Part shown: piece after piece, positions 36,870 to 49,764 of the stretch
Position numbering within the stretch: position 1 is the first letter of the stretch
Layout of the letters: each line of letters starts with the position of its first letter
Notes under the pieces: model-generated
The model's input: only the letters and a program-made list of their open reading frames with translations
What the model was told of the DNA's origin: nothing
The model's database searches: none
NCBI RefSeq assembly: GCF_047496725.1
Contig: NC_132971.1
Coordinates: forward strand, 16,486,001 to 16,550,000
Source of the DNA: Anoplolepis gracilipes
Taxonomy: Eukaryota; Arthropoda; Insecta; Hymenoptera; Formicidae
Direction: 5' to 3'
DNA length: 64,000 bases
Translations under genes and position numbers: made by a program

Positions 36870-37700
36870 TCTAACTTTCCAGAATAGAAATTCTATACTT
36901 ACACTTATATTTTGAGTTATTTCAAATTTTTACTTTAAAAGAAGAATTTCTGAACGCATCATAGACAATATAAATACTACAATATTATAAAAAAATTGAT
37001 AAATTAATATCTTATACACATTATATTATATCAAGTTTTTTTTATAAATAATTCTGGCAGATTTTATTTATAATAGTTATCTAAAATGAATCTCTTGTGT
37101 CAAAATAGATATTAAAAACCTGAAGAATACGCTCAAAAGAAAATTTACTTTGTACATCATCGCTGTGTTAGACGTGTACCATATGCGTTGTAGAGAACTC
37201 TTGTTGGCTAGCACAGATTAGGCGTGCTTATTGAAGCTGGTATCGCTTTTACGTAGCAAAGTTTCAATGAGGTAGAGATTATATGCTGGAGAGCAGGCGA
37301 GATATTAACCGAGCTAGACAAAGATACCGGTTGCAATTACTGACGTATATGACACGAGTACAATGAAACGAGTAAAAAGCGACCAAGCGACAGTTTTTGA
37401 CGAACCAATAAATGTACAGGAATGTACAAGGGATGATAAATGCATCGGAGAAAAAATAATGAACTGTATTTAGCTATATTGTAATTGATCGAGATATCGA
37501 GAAATTGTTATCAACAATTCCATATAACAAAGAATGAAAAATTTTTGTCATTATACAGAACTATTCGACCAATATTTATGATTCTAAAAAGATTCCTAAT
37601 GGAAATATTTTACTAAAAATATAATGAAATTTTATTGAAAATCTCTCTCAATTGACCCCGTTTCATTATCATTTCATCAATATTTCATTATTTCAGCAAT
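36870..37700. other. Non-coding AT-rich stretch
   Basis: Nothing recognisable apart from a balanced-composition patch at about 37150-37440. Confidence 0.5.
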
Positions 37701-37706
37701 TTTTTA

Positions 37707-37746
37707 TTTAAAAATAACAGTTTTCATTTAAAAGTAACAGTTTTCA
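37707..37746 (+). repeat. 20-bp tandem duplication
   Basis: TTTAAAAATAACAGTTTTCA is followed directly by a near-identical unit with AAAGT for AAAAT. The surrounding 37640-37960 is low-complexity T-rich sequence with many TTTCA words. Confidence 0.8.
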
Positions 37747-37749
37747 GTT

Positions 37750-40700
37750 TAATTTAATAAATTTTATAAAGTTTAATATTTCATAACTTTTTCATTACTT
37801 TTCAGTAGTATATTTTAACTTTTAACTTATACCTTTATATTTTGCCAGTATTACATTGTGCGGAAAATTATGATTTATTTTGAAATATATTCAGTAATTT
37901 TTCAATAGCTTTTATTTTACTTTTTATCAATTTCATAGTAATTTCAGTAAAATTTTTTCCATCATGGATTATTTGCTTTTTAAAATTCTCATATAATTTC
38001 TCTGAAGTAACACAAAATACAACTAAGAAAAAAATTAAAATTTAAAAAAAGTTCATGAAAAAATACAGAAATGAAAATAATGAGTTGCAACGCATGGTCT
38101 GCAAATATCAAAGGATCCTTATCTTCTCTCATTCGTCCCGGATATCCGACATTCAAATGCACTGTGCATAATCGCGATCGGGATTCGCGCGTCGTTGGTC
38201 GCAAACATCGTCTGCGGCTACGTAGGAACCAGTTTGGGTGCTTCCGCACATATTTGCCCACGTGTAGGTACATCGGTAAAGCGCGCACGGTAAGGATACA
38301 CCCGCGGTATAGCAGATACTTGTAGACAGGACCTTCCCTAGAGCCGTGCATGCCACGCGGACGGCATAAAATGAGCCTCGCGGTGATTCCACCAAGTATA
38401 ATCCGTGCATGGCATAAGCGACTTATATACGCGGTAATAATCTTATTTGCCGAATAGCTTCCACACAATGGCCGCGTACACAAGGAGAAGCGAGACGAGA
38501 TCTCCGGAATCAAGAGGAGGCTTTACGAATACCTAGGAACGATACCAGCAACAACAACAATTGGCGACGACCCGACAACGGCGCCCGCTTCTCGTGTGTA
38601 CCGGAGAGGAAATGCGATAAGAGCGAGGATAGAGCTACGATACGCGGGTACGGTTGTCGTGATCATTAGGCAAATGGAAATGCTATTAAACCAGGGGTTC
38701 GTTCGCTTACGTCAAAACCGCACTTGCGGGGTCGGTCGCGCAACACGTCGTTCCCGCAACGACAATGCCGTTCGCCTGTAGCTCTTGCAGATTACAACGA
38801 AAAAGAGAAGCCGTTAGACTGAAAAGCGGAAGAAGGACGAGTCACAATATTTACGACAGTTATGCCATTTACAACAAATTATATTGCTGCTTGTGTAATC
38901 CTGACAATTGAATATTATTTGTGATGCTTATTGTTATAATAAAATACGTGTTACTATTTTTATAGTAAATAATTAGAGGTGTACTCTGAATGTGAAAAAC
39001 CGACTTTCGAATTCAAATACAGATTATTATCATGCTATACAAGGATTTTTTTGTTACATCCCGTATATTATTATCACTTTTCCCTTCATATGACAATTTA
39101 TATCATGTAGCTCTCGTATATAGTCTCGTATCGCAGAAACTTCTACTTGGCTGACTTTTGGATAATAATGTATTTGATATCTATGCAACGCGATCATTTA
39201 GAGACGCAAAACACGTGGAAAATTAAAATTCGACAGTGACAAAATGTGAAACAGTCCAACTAGCGGAAAATACATTCCCGTATCTGGAAAATTCGCGTCG
39301 CGCAGTGACAAACATGCTTGATGTACATACGTTTCGCATTTTTGCATACATAGCTCTTTCAATTAATTCATGTCCCGCATATTTCACGAAGATAATATAT
39401 TTATTCTGCGTTGAGCAATTTGATTTGCATGGTTTGTAAATAAAAATTGAAGGGGGATCTATTATATTAGTACGATCGAATTTAAAGATTATCGAAACCG
39501 TAATTACATTTAGCAGTTTCTCGATCGGTTTTATTTTTGTCGAATTTCAATTCACAAATAGAATTAAACATTTCCATTTATACGTCAAATGTAGCAAAAG
39601 TTATTTCGCGATAATATAGTAAATAATGTGGTTTTAAAATCAATTTTTTATTACGTACTCGTCGAATATTTGCATATGTATGCGCGAGACACGATACGTA
39701 TTCACATTTCCGATTTAAAAATACGATCGTGTAATATTGTGTTACTGCCGCAGCATTGTTTTTCCGCTGTTCGCGATCAATAATCCCGTGCAATTTCACG
39801 TGCACACGCGCATATTAATTATTTCGCCGAATGAATCGTTCCATTCACCGGAAATATCGGCATTTCTCATTACCACAATTATTTTTTCATTAATGTAGTC
39901 TATGCCGGTGTGTCCGACAGATGCTCGCTGTCGTAATACATTTAATTTCGATTCACAAATAATATGATCAGACAAGTTCGCTTAACTACTCGCAAGCCGC
40001 TTACGAACTATTAGAACGGACGGCTCGTATAGAGTATAGAGATATCTCCTCCCGTTATCTGTTTTTGCTCACAGTTACGTCGGCGAGAACCGGCCGAACA
40101 TTTGAGAACCATTACAAGCTAAACCAATGCAAATTCATGAATCACATACATAACATTCATACACTTTCGAAAGACGCAAGAAGTGCCCACGACTCTCCCT
40201 CCGAGAACCTTATAAATTATACATGTCATCTCTGCGCCTTAACGAGCAAAAAATGCAGTCCTCCCAACCGATTGGTCAAATATCTCCGGGAAAGCTGGAA
40301 AAGACGCGGACCTCACACAAAACGTTCGATCGTCAGCGACTCGGATCGCTGCTCCGGAAGCAACTGCCCGCACAGCATTTCCGTTTTCACGACCGTCCAC
40401 GGTATATCCGTCACGAATGACGTTTTTATAGAGAAGGGCATTTTCGCGCGAGTCCTACCCTTCTCCATCGGAGACGCGTAAATGTGTTTACACCCCGCAC
40501 ACACTCGCGCGAGACCAAGTATGCACGTGCGTGGACGCGTACATCGACATATTAAATTACGTCGGCGTCGGCGACGTTGGTCCAGGCGACGCCAGTGCGA
40601 CGACGCATCGCGAAATCGCTAATGGAATACCCTAGTCCGGCATATTGTCGAATTTCGTCGGATAAAAGCCCAGTTAATTCGTAACCCCCTTAACGGGCCA

Positions 40701-42285
40701 CGCTAATGATTCCGTTTTGGCTTGGTGGTTCGACCTGTCATCCGGCCGTCACGCGCAGATGCAGCTTGCCCGGTTTGTGCCCTCCTCCACCCCCGCGGAA
40801 TTGCCTCTTCCCTGTTCGCCCTCTTCTTCTCCGATTCTGCCTGCCCTCTTCGTCGAGTTCTATATTTTACACACACACACATATTATATATGGTTATGTG
40901 ACCGATTGTCCAGTATCGATTCATCTCGAAACGGAATATAATTATGTCAAATCATATCTGCGAAATTGAACTAGTTTCCATGCACACGTTGCGCAAAGAA
41001 TCTCTATATTACAAAAAATATTTAACGTGAAATAGAAAAAAAACGTGACGAAGAACAATGTCCAACTTTTATTAAGTAAACATAAAATAATAAATTCTAA
41101 TTATTATTTTTCTCGAATCCACAGAAGGTATATTCGAAACAAGTGCTTAAAATCGAAAACTCACAATTTTGCATAATTATATCCCATTATATTTTGGTCG
41201 AAATATCAAAATATTAGGTACCTGAAATAATTTCCGATACATCGAAACGTGTACATAATACTATGTGATTCATAGCGCAGAAATATGCGCTAGTTAGTGC
41301 ACAGCAGTGTTTCTGTACGCAATTTGAAAGCACTTGGATTATAACACCATGGGGCAAGCAAAGTTCCCCGTATATTCATACAGAAATTGCGCGACTATAC
41401 GGATCAGTTCCGGCGCGAAACAATGGCGATAAATGTGAACATCGATGTCGTGGGTTACAGAGTGAAACTACGTACCTTACGGTTTCGCCCGCGTACCTTT
41501 ATTCCGGTAATTTCCAAGTGTCTTGGCGTTAGGCCAGCACCAATATTCCCAACCTCAAATACGTCGTACGTCAGTGTTCGGTGTTGTAAGCATTGTCCAG
41601 TCTCTAACAGATTATTGCGGAGGTTAAGGGGGGCGGCGGGTATTCGGGAAATAATGGTACCGTCGTCATGGTCGTCGTAGTTGTCGTGGAATTGCTTTCT
41701 CGGGGGAGTTAACGATAGGCCGTGGTTCACGACGTTCTTGCAAGTCCACCGTGTCGAATATCGATCCACGTGGCACGAGATGCTATTAATTCGCTCGTTC
41801 GCGATTACATAGAAATAGCAAATGGCAAATGCCAAGGCGCAAGAATGCGAGGATTACTGGGAAGGGCGCGAATAATGCGCTCATTGTTCTCAACTTTTGC
41901 TACTTCCTGTACATCATGTATCCGTGAATACTAGCAAGAGCGAATTATTCGCGCTCTGTCATTATTATTTGATCGATTATACGTACCAATTAAAAGGTGA
42001 GGTATACAACGGAAAATTCAATTCTGTTCATTGATTTTTATCCGCATGGCGTTTATAAATCCATTGTTTTAGCGTCGTTACATTTCTCTTACTCCCGCGG
42101 ATGCCACCGGGAGCACTTTGGTTATTGCGCTGCTCACAATATTTGAACAGACGATCGGTCTTCCGCCCACTGCCTTCTCTCTCGGAAGAAAACTCATTAT
42201 CTTAGGCAATAATGCCGACGATTCCCGAAGCTCAGCGGTCGACCCTTCCCCGAAGGAGCAATAACGCCTCGAGGAACGTCTTATT
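37750..42285. other. Non-coding stretch with islands at 38.07-38.8, 39.64-40.78 and 41.24-42.3 kb
   Basis: A 174-codon minus frame (37989-38513) has its start in the island and its tail in AT-rich DNA; plus frames overlap it. Other frames of 126-138 codons (40065-40481, 41455-41835 minus) are also shadowed by frames on other phases. None is recognised. A GTCGGC-type short repeat is at about 40561-40580, a CA run at about 40870. Octamer sites are at 39423, 39668 and 40127. Confidence 0.45.
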
Positions 42286-42287
42286 TC

Positions 42288-42307
42288 GGGCAGGGGAAGG
42301 GAGGGGG
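42288..42307 (+). other. Canonical G-quadruplex motif
   Basis: GGG-CA-GGGG-AA-GGG-A-GGGGG fits the G3+N1-7 pattern with four runs and loops of 2, 2 and 1. Short loops favour a stable quadruplex on this strand. It lies within a CpG-rich island; I saw no other perfect match in the window. Confidence 0.85.
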
Positions 42308-42309
42308 TT

Positions 42310-45300
42310 AGAGATCGCTCCGCCAGCATGAGCCGTATCGACTGTCTCGCGCATTAAAAATATCAATCTATCAAGCGGCGTTTTCCTGCGACAAAACGAG
42401 AGAGAACGGTATCTGAAGTCTCTACGGCGAGAGATGGTACCGCCAGAAGAGGTCGAGTGGCTTCGGCTAAGCCACCACCAGCCGGAAGCATATCGGAGGC
42501 CACCCTCCATTCCTGACTTTTTCCCGAGGCAACTTCGCCCGAGGATAATCCAATTTGCGCTCTTCCTTCCGAGCGAGGAGCTGCGCTCGTCGCTAACAGT
42601 CGACGTGAGTCGACTGGTGGATGAAACGACAATATTGTTTTTTTTTCTTCCTCTTCTTGGCACCCGTACTGAATGAGACATCGATATGCCTGAAACTATC
42701 GCATCCGTCTCGACTGCAACTAATCGAATGACAGCGGCAAACAGAAGATACACCGAGGAAAGGTTCGAGAAAGTTACGTGCAGGGATGGTCGATGAAAGC
42801 GAACAGGGCACACACGGCGAGGAGAATCGTCCGATCTTTCCAGTCGACGAAGTTTCTCTTCCTTGAACGAGTGCCTATTGGAAGATCGGAATACATGGGG
42901 TGTACCAATGTCTTTATACTACGCGCCTTGCCAAGAGAAATTTCAATCAGTGAAAGTTCGACGTCAAATGCATTAGTAAATATTACTTTTTTCAATATAA
43001 GTGCTATTCGAGAAACATCAATTTATATCCTTCATTAACTTTCGAAAAAATTAAAATTAATTTTATAAATAAAAATTTTGTCATTTTCTCTCAAACACGT
43101 TATAAAACTTTAAATTCTTATTTTATTGCAAAAGAATTATAATAAAAATTTTATTTTTTCATAAAAGATAACGAATAATTTTGTGTCATAGATATATAGA
43201 TTGTAATATCTTTTGTAGGAAAATAATGAGCCTGTGTCAATCGTTTGTATCAAAATATTCACACATTTTACAACAGCACACGGTAAATTTCGAACCTTGC
43301 AACAATAAAAAGAAACTCTTCCTGTCCAAATGAGAAAATCTTCGGTCGATCCACTTAGATAGGAATTCATTGGCTTAGCGATAATCGCTGTAAGACATGA
43401 CAATGCACGACGTCGAAGTCGCAATACAGGATTCGCTGGGAATTGCGTGGAGAAATAACAGTCGAGAAGGAAGTTAGACAGCGCAGATATAAAAGGGGAA
43501 TATCGAAGCTCTAGTATCCACCTCGAACAGAATGCAGTTGCCATTGCTCAGTCCATAAACTTCTCTCTTGCCTTAGAATGGCGCTCTTTTCTCCCTCGAG
43601 CGTTAAAGTACACCCCATAGCGCGAGCATCAATAGGAATGCTATTTGGGAGCGCTCTAAGAAACTGCTAATAGAGCTTCGGGCTTCGGAATGAGAAAGAA
43701 AAGGGGGAATAGAAGGAGGAAAAGTGAACAGGGAAGCGACACTGGTGACGAATAGACCGAATCCCAAATCTTATCTTCGGACAATCTTATCTTGGAGACA
43801 AATTTTAGAGATTGCTGTAATGCGTAAGTTATTCAATCGATTTCTATTCCATCACTTACGATCCAATCACTTTGCGCTTTTTCACTATAAGCAGATACGT
43901 TATATGTACATCAAATAGCAGCTGTTTGTTTTTGAGTGCACTCGTCAGAATTTTTAGAGAACTTGTTTATAAATATATAATATTGTAAAAATATGCAAAA
44001 CAAAATGCTTAAAAAATTAAATATAATTAAAAAACAAAATATCACGTAAACTTGATAAATTATTTATCAAAAATGTAGTGATGTTCAAAATTTTAAAGAA
44101 TCTTTATTTATAATAAATTTTTTTATTCGGTTTAGTCGGAGAAACGCGTGTTTTCTAGAATACAAACCGAGTCCGGAAAAAAGAAACCGCAAGAAAGGAA
44201 AAGAGCCGGTTTTGCGTCCAATCCTTAAGTCGATCGTAAGAACTCGTTTCTTTTTCTACTTCCGTCTTCCGTCCTCGTCGTGCTCACACAAAAGACTGTG
44301 TTACACGTTTACCGTTAGAGTCTTTTCGTCCACGTGCTTTCACCGTTCGCCCATTAATGGTGGTCGATCGACGACCCCTCCGGGTTCTATCGACGACTGC
44401 CTCGCTGCTTTATTTCTTTTCACTGAACAACATACGTGAGAGGCCATGGCTCATTTCGAGGGTGGTAGCACGTGCCGAAAGAAAGTGCTCCTCATTCATT
44501 GACCACCCACGATTGTGGGCCGACTACCTTTCGCTCTTGAAAATTTTTTTCAAATTACGACTTGAATCAATACTTCACAAGTATGTGTCATTCTAATATA
44601 TATATTTAAATATTAAATTGAAATAATCTAATCTATATATCAGACATAAATGCTGATGATAAAAATATTGTATAAACAATAATTTTTTTAATAATGGACA
44701 TGGAAAAAAAGTAAAATATTGAATTAATAATTAGAAACTTTTTATAAAACTCTATACGTCAATTATATTAATTTTATGTGCAAAAAATTCTGGAAATCTT
44801 ACATTCCTACGTAAATAGATTTTGATTAAAATAAACTTTTTAATTATTTACGAAAAATAATTTTCACAATTTTACTTATTAAATACTATTAGTTTGCACA
44901 TTGCTTTTGGGGATAGTTTTTCGAGTTTCGCGCAAAGGGTAAATGCAGTCTAACGCCATCTGTGCAGAACAGTGGCAAACTAGTTGCCCTTAAATACCTA
45001 CCCTTGCAAACTCAGAAGCAGGTTGTTTAAAAGGGATAATTAACGTAAAACTAGCTACGGTTAACTTAGTACCTGCTGCCATCTAACAAATTTCGTGATT
45101 TCTTGTTACCTACGAGACTAATTTAGCTTTCGTTAATAAATGTTGTTTCCGAGAAGCAACATTGTCTTTTTTTTTACTGCTTTTATACTTTTTAAACACT
45201 ATTATAATTTTTAAAGCTTTAAAAAATATTATAGGTATTGTACATTGCATGCAGCCAGGTGCACGTGCCTCTAGAAATTTGTTTGCATAAAAATATCAAT

Positions 45301-46490
45301 AAGATTTTTGTCAATAAGATTCAAAGTTAATGATTTTTCATACAAAATTGATACATTCAAGAGTTTGATAAAATCTGATCATTAATAATCTTTTTTGTAT
45401 CTATTATTATGCTAAAAATAATTGTAATGACATAAATAAAGACAATACAGTACAATCGATAATATCACGTTACGTGATAAGATTTCAAGTTCAAAAATAT
45501 CTCCCTTGAATCTCTGGCTTGTCTAAATAATATTATTTATACACACAATGGACCTCTAGTTCCGCAATCTCTTTCTTCTTCGTGAAGGATCAGTGAGGCA
45601 TGTGTGAGATCTCGATCTCTTATGAGAGCTTTGTGAATAATAAAATCGCTTCTTTCACAGACACGTTCCGTAAATACACATACTGCTTTGACAACCGCAC
45701 ACGCGTGCATGTGCATTAACTGTCGTGTCGACTCGCGCGTGAAGACCCGACGACGCGAGAATCTCTCTTTTGAGACGTACGTCTCCCCGCACAATCTACC
45801 CGTACTTTTCGCGTTAACTCTCGTGGTGAAATGTACTCGGATTTCAAGGAGAAGTTGTATTCGAGTTCTATCTTTATCTCTCTTTATCTCCTCGTCTTCC
45901 TACTCCTTCGTTGTGAAAGTTAAGCCAGATTAGCTTTTTAAGGCACATCGACGCGTATATAATTTAATCCTTTGCCGACCCGCGAATCAGATGATAAACA
46001 TCAAGTAGCTGACTGACTGGTAAGTCAGAAGAACAGCGGGGGAGTAGAAAGGAAGCGTTTAAATCTCCACGTGCACACGCCCGAGCGTGTACATGGATTA
46101 TACACGCGCGAGTACGCGAGGTCGACTCGAACTTGGCTCTGTTTCGGATCTTCTAAATACCAATTAGAGATGGAAACTTCCCCTTTCATGTTGATTCCTG
46201 CTCCTCGAAGTTATCCCAAAGTTCGCATTGTTCTTCACTCTTCGGACGAGTGCCGTGAAGACGTTGCTTTGCCTACTACCCGCTCTCTCTTAACTTCTCG
46301 CGCTCACGCTCCATTGCCACGTACTTAACTCCGCCACCCATCCACCCGTCAAGGTTGGCATTAGGGTACGCAATAATTGTAAAGCGACTTGCCAACTACT
46401 TTCGGAATATGCTTCCGTGTTAAACTGCGCCAGAAAATTAGCAAAGTTCATCATACATTAAATGTTAAATTATTTAACATATAAACACTA
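42310..46490. other. Non-coding stretch, several islands
   Basis: The longest frame of the window (193 codons, 42232-42813, minus) overlaps frames of 89, 80 and 72 codons in other phases. Its Ser/Arg-rich peptide has no domain. A 135-codon minus frame (43137-43544) runs from an island into AT-rich DNA and is also unrecognised. At about 44950-45090 two GCCATCT words occur in a moderate-GC patch. Small palindromes: TATCACG-TTA-CGTGATA near 45463 and ATGTTAAA-TTA-TTTAACAT near 46462. Confidence 0.45.
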
Positions 46491-46926
46491 AGCTAATAAA
46501 AATTAATAAAAAAAGTTTATACACGTTATTAGTATAATATCAACTTATTTAAAAAAATCTCAAATAATTTTTAATATAATATTTATCATAATGTCTCTAA
46601 TATAATTTTAATTAAATATTTCCAAATCTCTATAATTTCTAATATATAATAATATCTAATTTAATTTCTAATATAATTTCAGTTAAATATCTCCTATTAT
46701 TTTCGCTCATACTTTGTCAATAAACTAATTTCTTTTTCTTTTAGCTAATACAAATAAAAAAAAAGTTTATACATGCACATTATTAGCATAATATCAACTT
46801 ATTTAAAAAATCTCAAATAATTTTTAATATAATATTTATTATAATATCTCTAATATAATTTTAATTAAATATCTCTTATTATTTTCGCTCATACTTTGTC
46901 CATAAACTAATTTCTTTTTTCTTTTA
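46491..46926 (+). repeat. AT-rich tandem duplication, two adjacent copies
   Basis: Copy 1 (46491-46742) and copy 2 (46743 to about 46926) start with AGCTAATA and run through the same words: AGTTTATACA, ATTAG.ATAATATCAACTTA, TCTCAAATAATTTTTAATAT, TTTTCGCTCATACTTTGTC and ATAAACTAATTTC. Copy 2 lacks about 70 bases. The missing piece lies between two AATTAAATAT/AGTTAAATAT-like words within copy 1, so deletion by slippage or recombination between them is likely. The copies are close in sequence elsewhere, so the duplication is fairly recent. Confidence 0.9.
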
Positions 46927-46929
46927 CAT

Positions 46930-49580
46930 ATTTAATCTTTATAGAGTTTATATACTTTATAAACTTTATATACTTTTTTTAGATTTTATTTAATAAAAAA
47001 CGTAAGAAAAAATATATAAGCAATATTTGAATATTTACTGTTCTTGCAATGCACACGTGCATAAATGTAAGAGTCTATTTTCTATTCGACACGTCAATAT
47101 GTAGTTTTTCCCTCCTCGAATCGAACCATGCTCAAATTCGGACAGCTTATTTCGCGTCGATCACGCGAAATTACGAGACGCGTGTTGTCACGGTAAATTG
47201 GTCGGTACGTCACACGACGCAAACGTACGTTATCGAGCGCGATCGGGAACGGAATTTGGTGGAATTCGGCCGGAGGGGGAGTGAAAGCGAATAACGCGCG
47301 CGGTGCGTTAAAATGCTGAGGCAAGGTAATCCGCGCCGGCGATTTCCAAAGCGTAGAACCAGCGGAGGCGTTAAATTCGATGAAGCCGCCGTTGCTCCCT
47401 ACTCTGCGCTCGGCCGCGCGAATTGAATTAAATCGTTTAACGGCCTTATGTTCAGCTGGGGGAGGACCCTCCGGCCGGCATTCGGGGAGGACCACAGACC
47501 CAGGGAGATAAATGTAATGAACGTTGTAGCCTGGACCGACGCTTAACCGGGGCTCCATTAGTAGTGCTATCTGTCTCGGGAGTCTTCTCTTTTTCTCTAC
47601 TACTCCCCCGACCGGTCTGCCCCGTGTATCCCTTTTTTCTTTCAAGAATTTCAATTATACAAACGTACGGGGAGAAGAAGACACGCGTGTCGTCGGCGAC
47701 CGGACTGCCAAGCTGAGAAACCGGCGACGACGACGACAACGTGCCATGCATGTCGCCAGGCAAATGATTTCAATTCCGTTCCATTAACTCGACACGAAGC
47801 GAGGGTCCTTTCGTTCCGTCTCTTTTGTCGTCTATCTTTTTCTCGCCTCTTTGCTTCATCCTTATTCTTCCGCCTAGTTCAACCGCCTGCGCGAAACTAA
47901 ACCTTCGAATTGGTCTCGTCGGTGAACACTGTAGAATATTTAAATTCCCAACACCGCCGCGGCCACCGCGTTTCTCGCATGTTTCACCGGAAGTAGGATG
48001 CGGAGAGTATCGTGAAAATTGGTGACGAAGTACCTCCCACAACGCGATATCGACTACCATTTATCACGATAAAAGATAGACTGCCATGTCTTCTCGTGAT
48101 CGAGAGACGAGAACTAAATTAATTATCTGTGTAGAAAATCCTATGCGTACCTCTTTATAGTAATTTCATCGCATCAATTGTACAGATGTTTTGCTACTAT
48201 TCATTTCATTGATAGATAATTTTGTACGCGAGTGCAGTTTGAAATACAAAGAAGACTCTCCATTTGATAAATAAGCATTGAAGCTTGAATTCGCCCTGTG
48301 GAGTTCATTTTGTCTACTGAATTCACTTTCCGTCGGTTAGAGAATCGTGAAGATCAGGAGGAAAGGAAAAGGAACCGTATAAGCTCCGTCGAGCGAACGG
48401 ACGCGAGTGACTCTTCCGACTACTTTCACCCTCCGCGGAGAAAATCGCCCCCGGTGGGACGCTTGGATATTAAACTGTTCAACATGGCCCGAATCGTTCG
48501 TTTCGATGCGTTTCCCTTCGACATCCCCAAAGATATTAAATTCGCTTCCGAAATGTTACCGCTGGGTACACTCGTCTGCAGGCCAGACTTCGTTTTTTAA
48601 AGGGTTCACCTTGACATTGCATCTCCGATATTGACGTTTAGTCGTTGTCCCCGGCTGTTGCATTTACATTATTATATCCCCGATACATATCTCACGATTT
48701 CATCTCTGCAAATACATAAACAGAGTTTTCTCTAGCATTTTATATACTTATTAATTTTTTTTCTCATATTAACTAAAAGAAGGGTTATTTTATAATTGAT
48801 TTATTTTATAATTGAAAGAAAAAAGAGGAATAATATATCGATTAAAGTTTTCGATTCTTATATCTTTTATATCTTTAAAACATGTTTTGTTAGTCGCAAA
48901 CATGATCGTCGTTATATTTAGCGAACTTGTGTCTCGTCACGTACACAACTCCCTGTGCACATGCCATTCCGAAACTTCCCGTCGCGAAGAGGTCTCCCTA
49001 ATCAAACAGAGTCGCCTCTAAGTTTATTTAAACGTCTCCGGTGACGGTCGGCGGATTGTGTTTCGTCGAAAGACGAGCTTCCTCGTTTTGTTCTCAACGT
49101 ACCCAGGATTCACTCGCCGTCCGGACAGAGACGGTAAGGTGGCCTCTCTAACCCTCTGACCTCGACGCTGCACTTGTGCAAGCCCGACACCGTGGGATTG
49201 GCGCCACGTGGCGGTCTCGTCACGCCGCACAGCTCCCGCCGTTAAATTTACGCGGGCGCATTTCCCTCTTTTCCGTCTTATTCCGCCTCAACCCCCCGCG
49301 GGGGCAAAACCGCCACATTGAGCGTCGCTCCTTCCCTTTCCTCGCATTGCATCAGGCGTATTCCGGGGTAGCTCGAGTTGAGAAAACCCTCGCCCCTGGA
49401 AAAGCAGCATATTTCATCCACCCGCGGTGCTTTTCTTTAATGGACGCCCTTAATAATATATCAATCACGTTTATGTTGCGCCGAGGGAGATCGACCGATA
49501 CGCGCGCGCCCATGCGTCCATGAAAGCGTATATATTCGCCGTATTTCATTGAATTCTCTCGCCGCATGGTGAGTCTGCCA
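46930..49580. other. Extended CpG-rich region, no gene recognised
   Basis: 47.04-48.66 kb and 48.88-49.58 kb are GC- and CpG-rich. A 186-codon minus frame (47094-47654) is overlapped by 103-codon (minus) and 81-codon (plus) frames. Frames at 48298-48600 and 49176-49523 are also shadowed. None shows a domain. This is one of the longest islands in the window and a candidate place for a promoter, but no clear TATA, initiator or splice arrangement supports that. Confidence 0.45.
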
Positions 49581-49590
49581 ACTCACTGTA

Positions 49591-49618
49591 GAGAGAGAGA
49601 AAGAGAAAGAGAGAGAGA
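49591..49618 (+). repeat. GA-rich tract
   Basis: GAGAGAGAGA with AAGAGAAAG interruptions. On the plus strand this is a GAGA-type element next to a CpG-rich island. Confidence 0.85.
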
Positions 49619-49680
49619 TACTCGTGTTAATAATATTTCGGCGGTAGCGCGCGTACGGAAGCGGTGGCGAGCGAGTCCAT

Positions 49681-49707
49681 AACGCTCCGTCCAAATTATT
49701 GAGCGTT
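49681..49707 (+). other. 7-bp hairpin AACGCTC/GAGCGTT
   Basis: Exact inverted repeat around a 13-nt spacer, just upstream of a second hairpin at 49736. It is short and could be chance. Confidence 0.5.
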
Positions 49708-49735
49708 CCGATTTAACTGATTTAAACTACATACT

Positions 49736-49761
49736 AAAGTGGTTGTAGAACCAACCACTTT
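49736..49761 (+). other. 10-bp perfect hairpin
   Basis: AAAGTGGTTG and CAACCACTTT are exact complements around TAGAAC. It is compact and stable if transcribed. Role unknown; with the hairpins at 49681 and 50239 it forms a loose cluster. Confidence 0.8.
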
Positions 49762-49764
49762 TGC

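Noticed and set aside
42232..42813. Longest open frame, 193 codons, minus strand
   Set aside because: Overlaps frames of 72-89 codons in other phases within a CpG-rich island; Ser/Arg-rich peptide with no domain, no splice or promoter support.
43137..43544. 135-codon minus frame running into AT-rich DNA
   Set aside because: Looks somewhat protein-like but matches no family known to me and has no exon boundaries; chance is likely among this many frames.
44950..45090. Two GCCATCT words resembling insect CTCF cores
   Set aside because: Only the 7-base core is shared and the full consensus is not met.
47113..47128. Minus-strand GGTTCGATTCG resembling a tRNA T-loop
   Set aside because: Flanks do not pair as a T-stem and no A box is present.
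47094..47654. 186-codon minus frame
   Set aside because: Shadowed by other frames on both strands; composition explains it.
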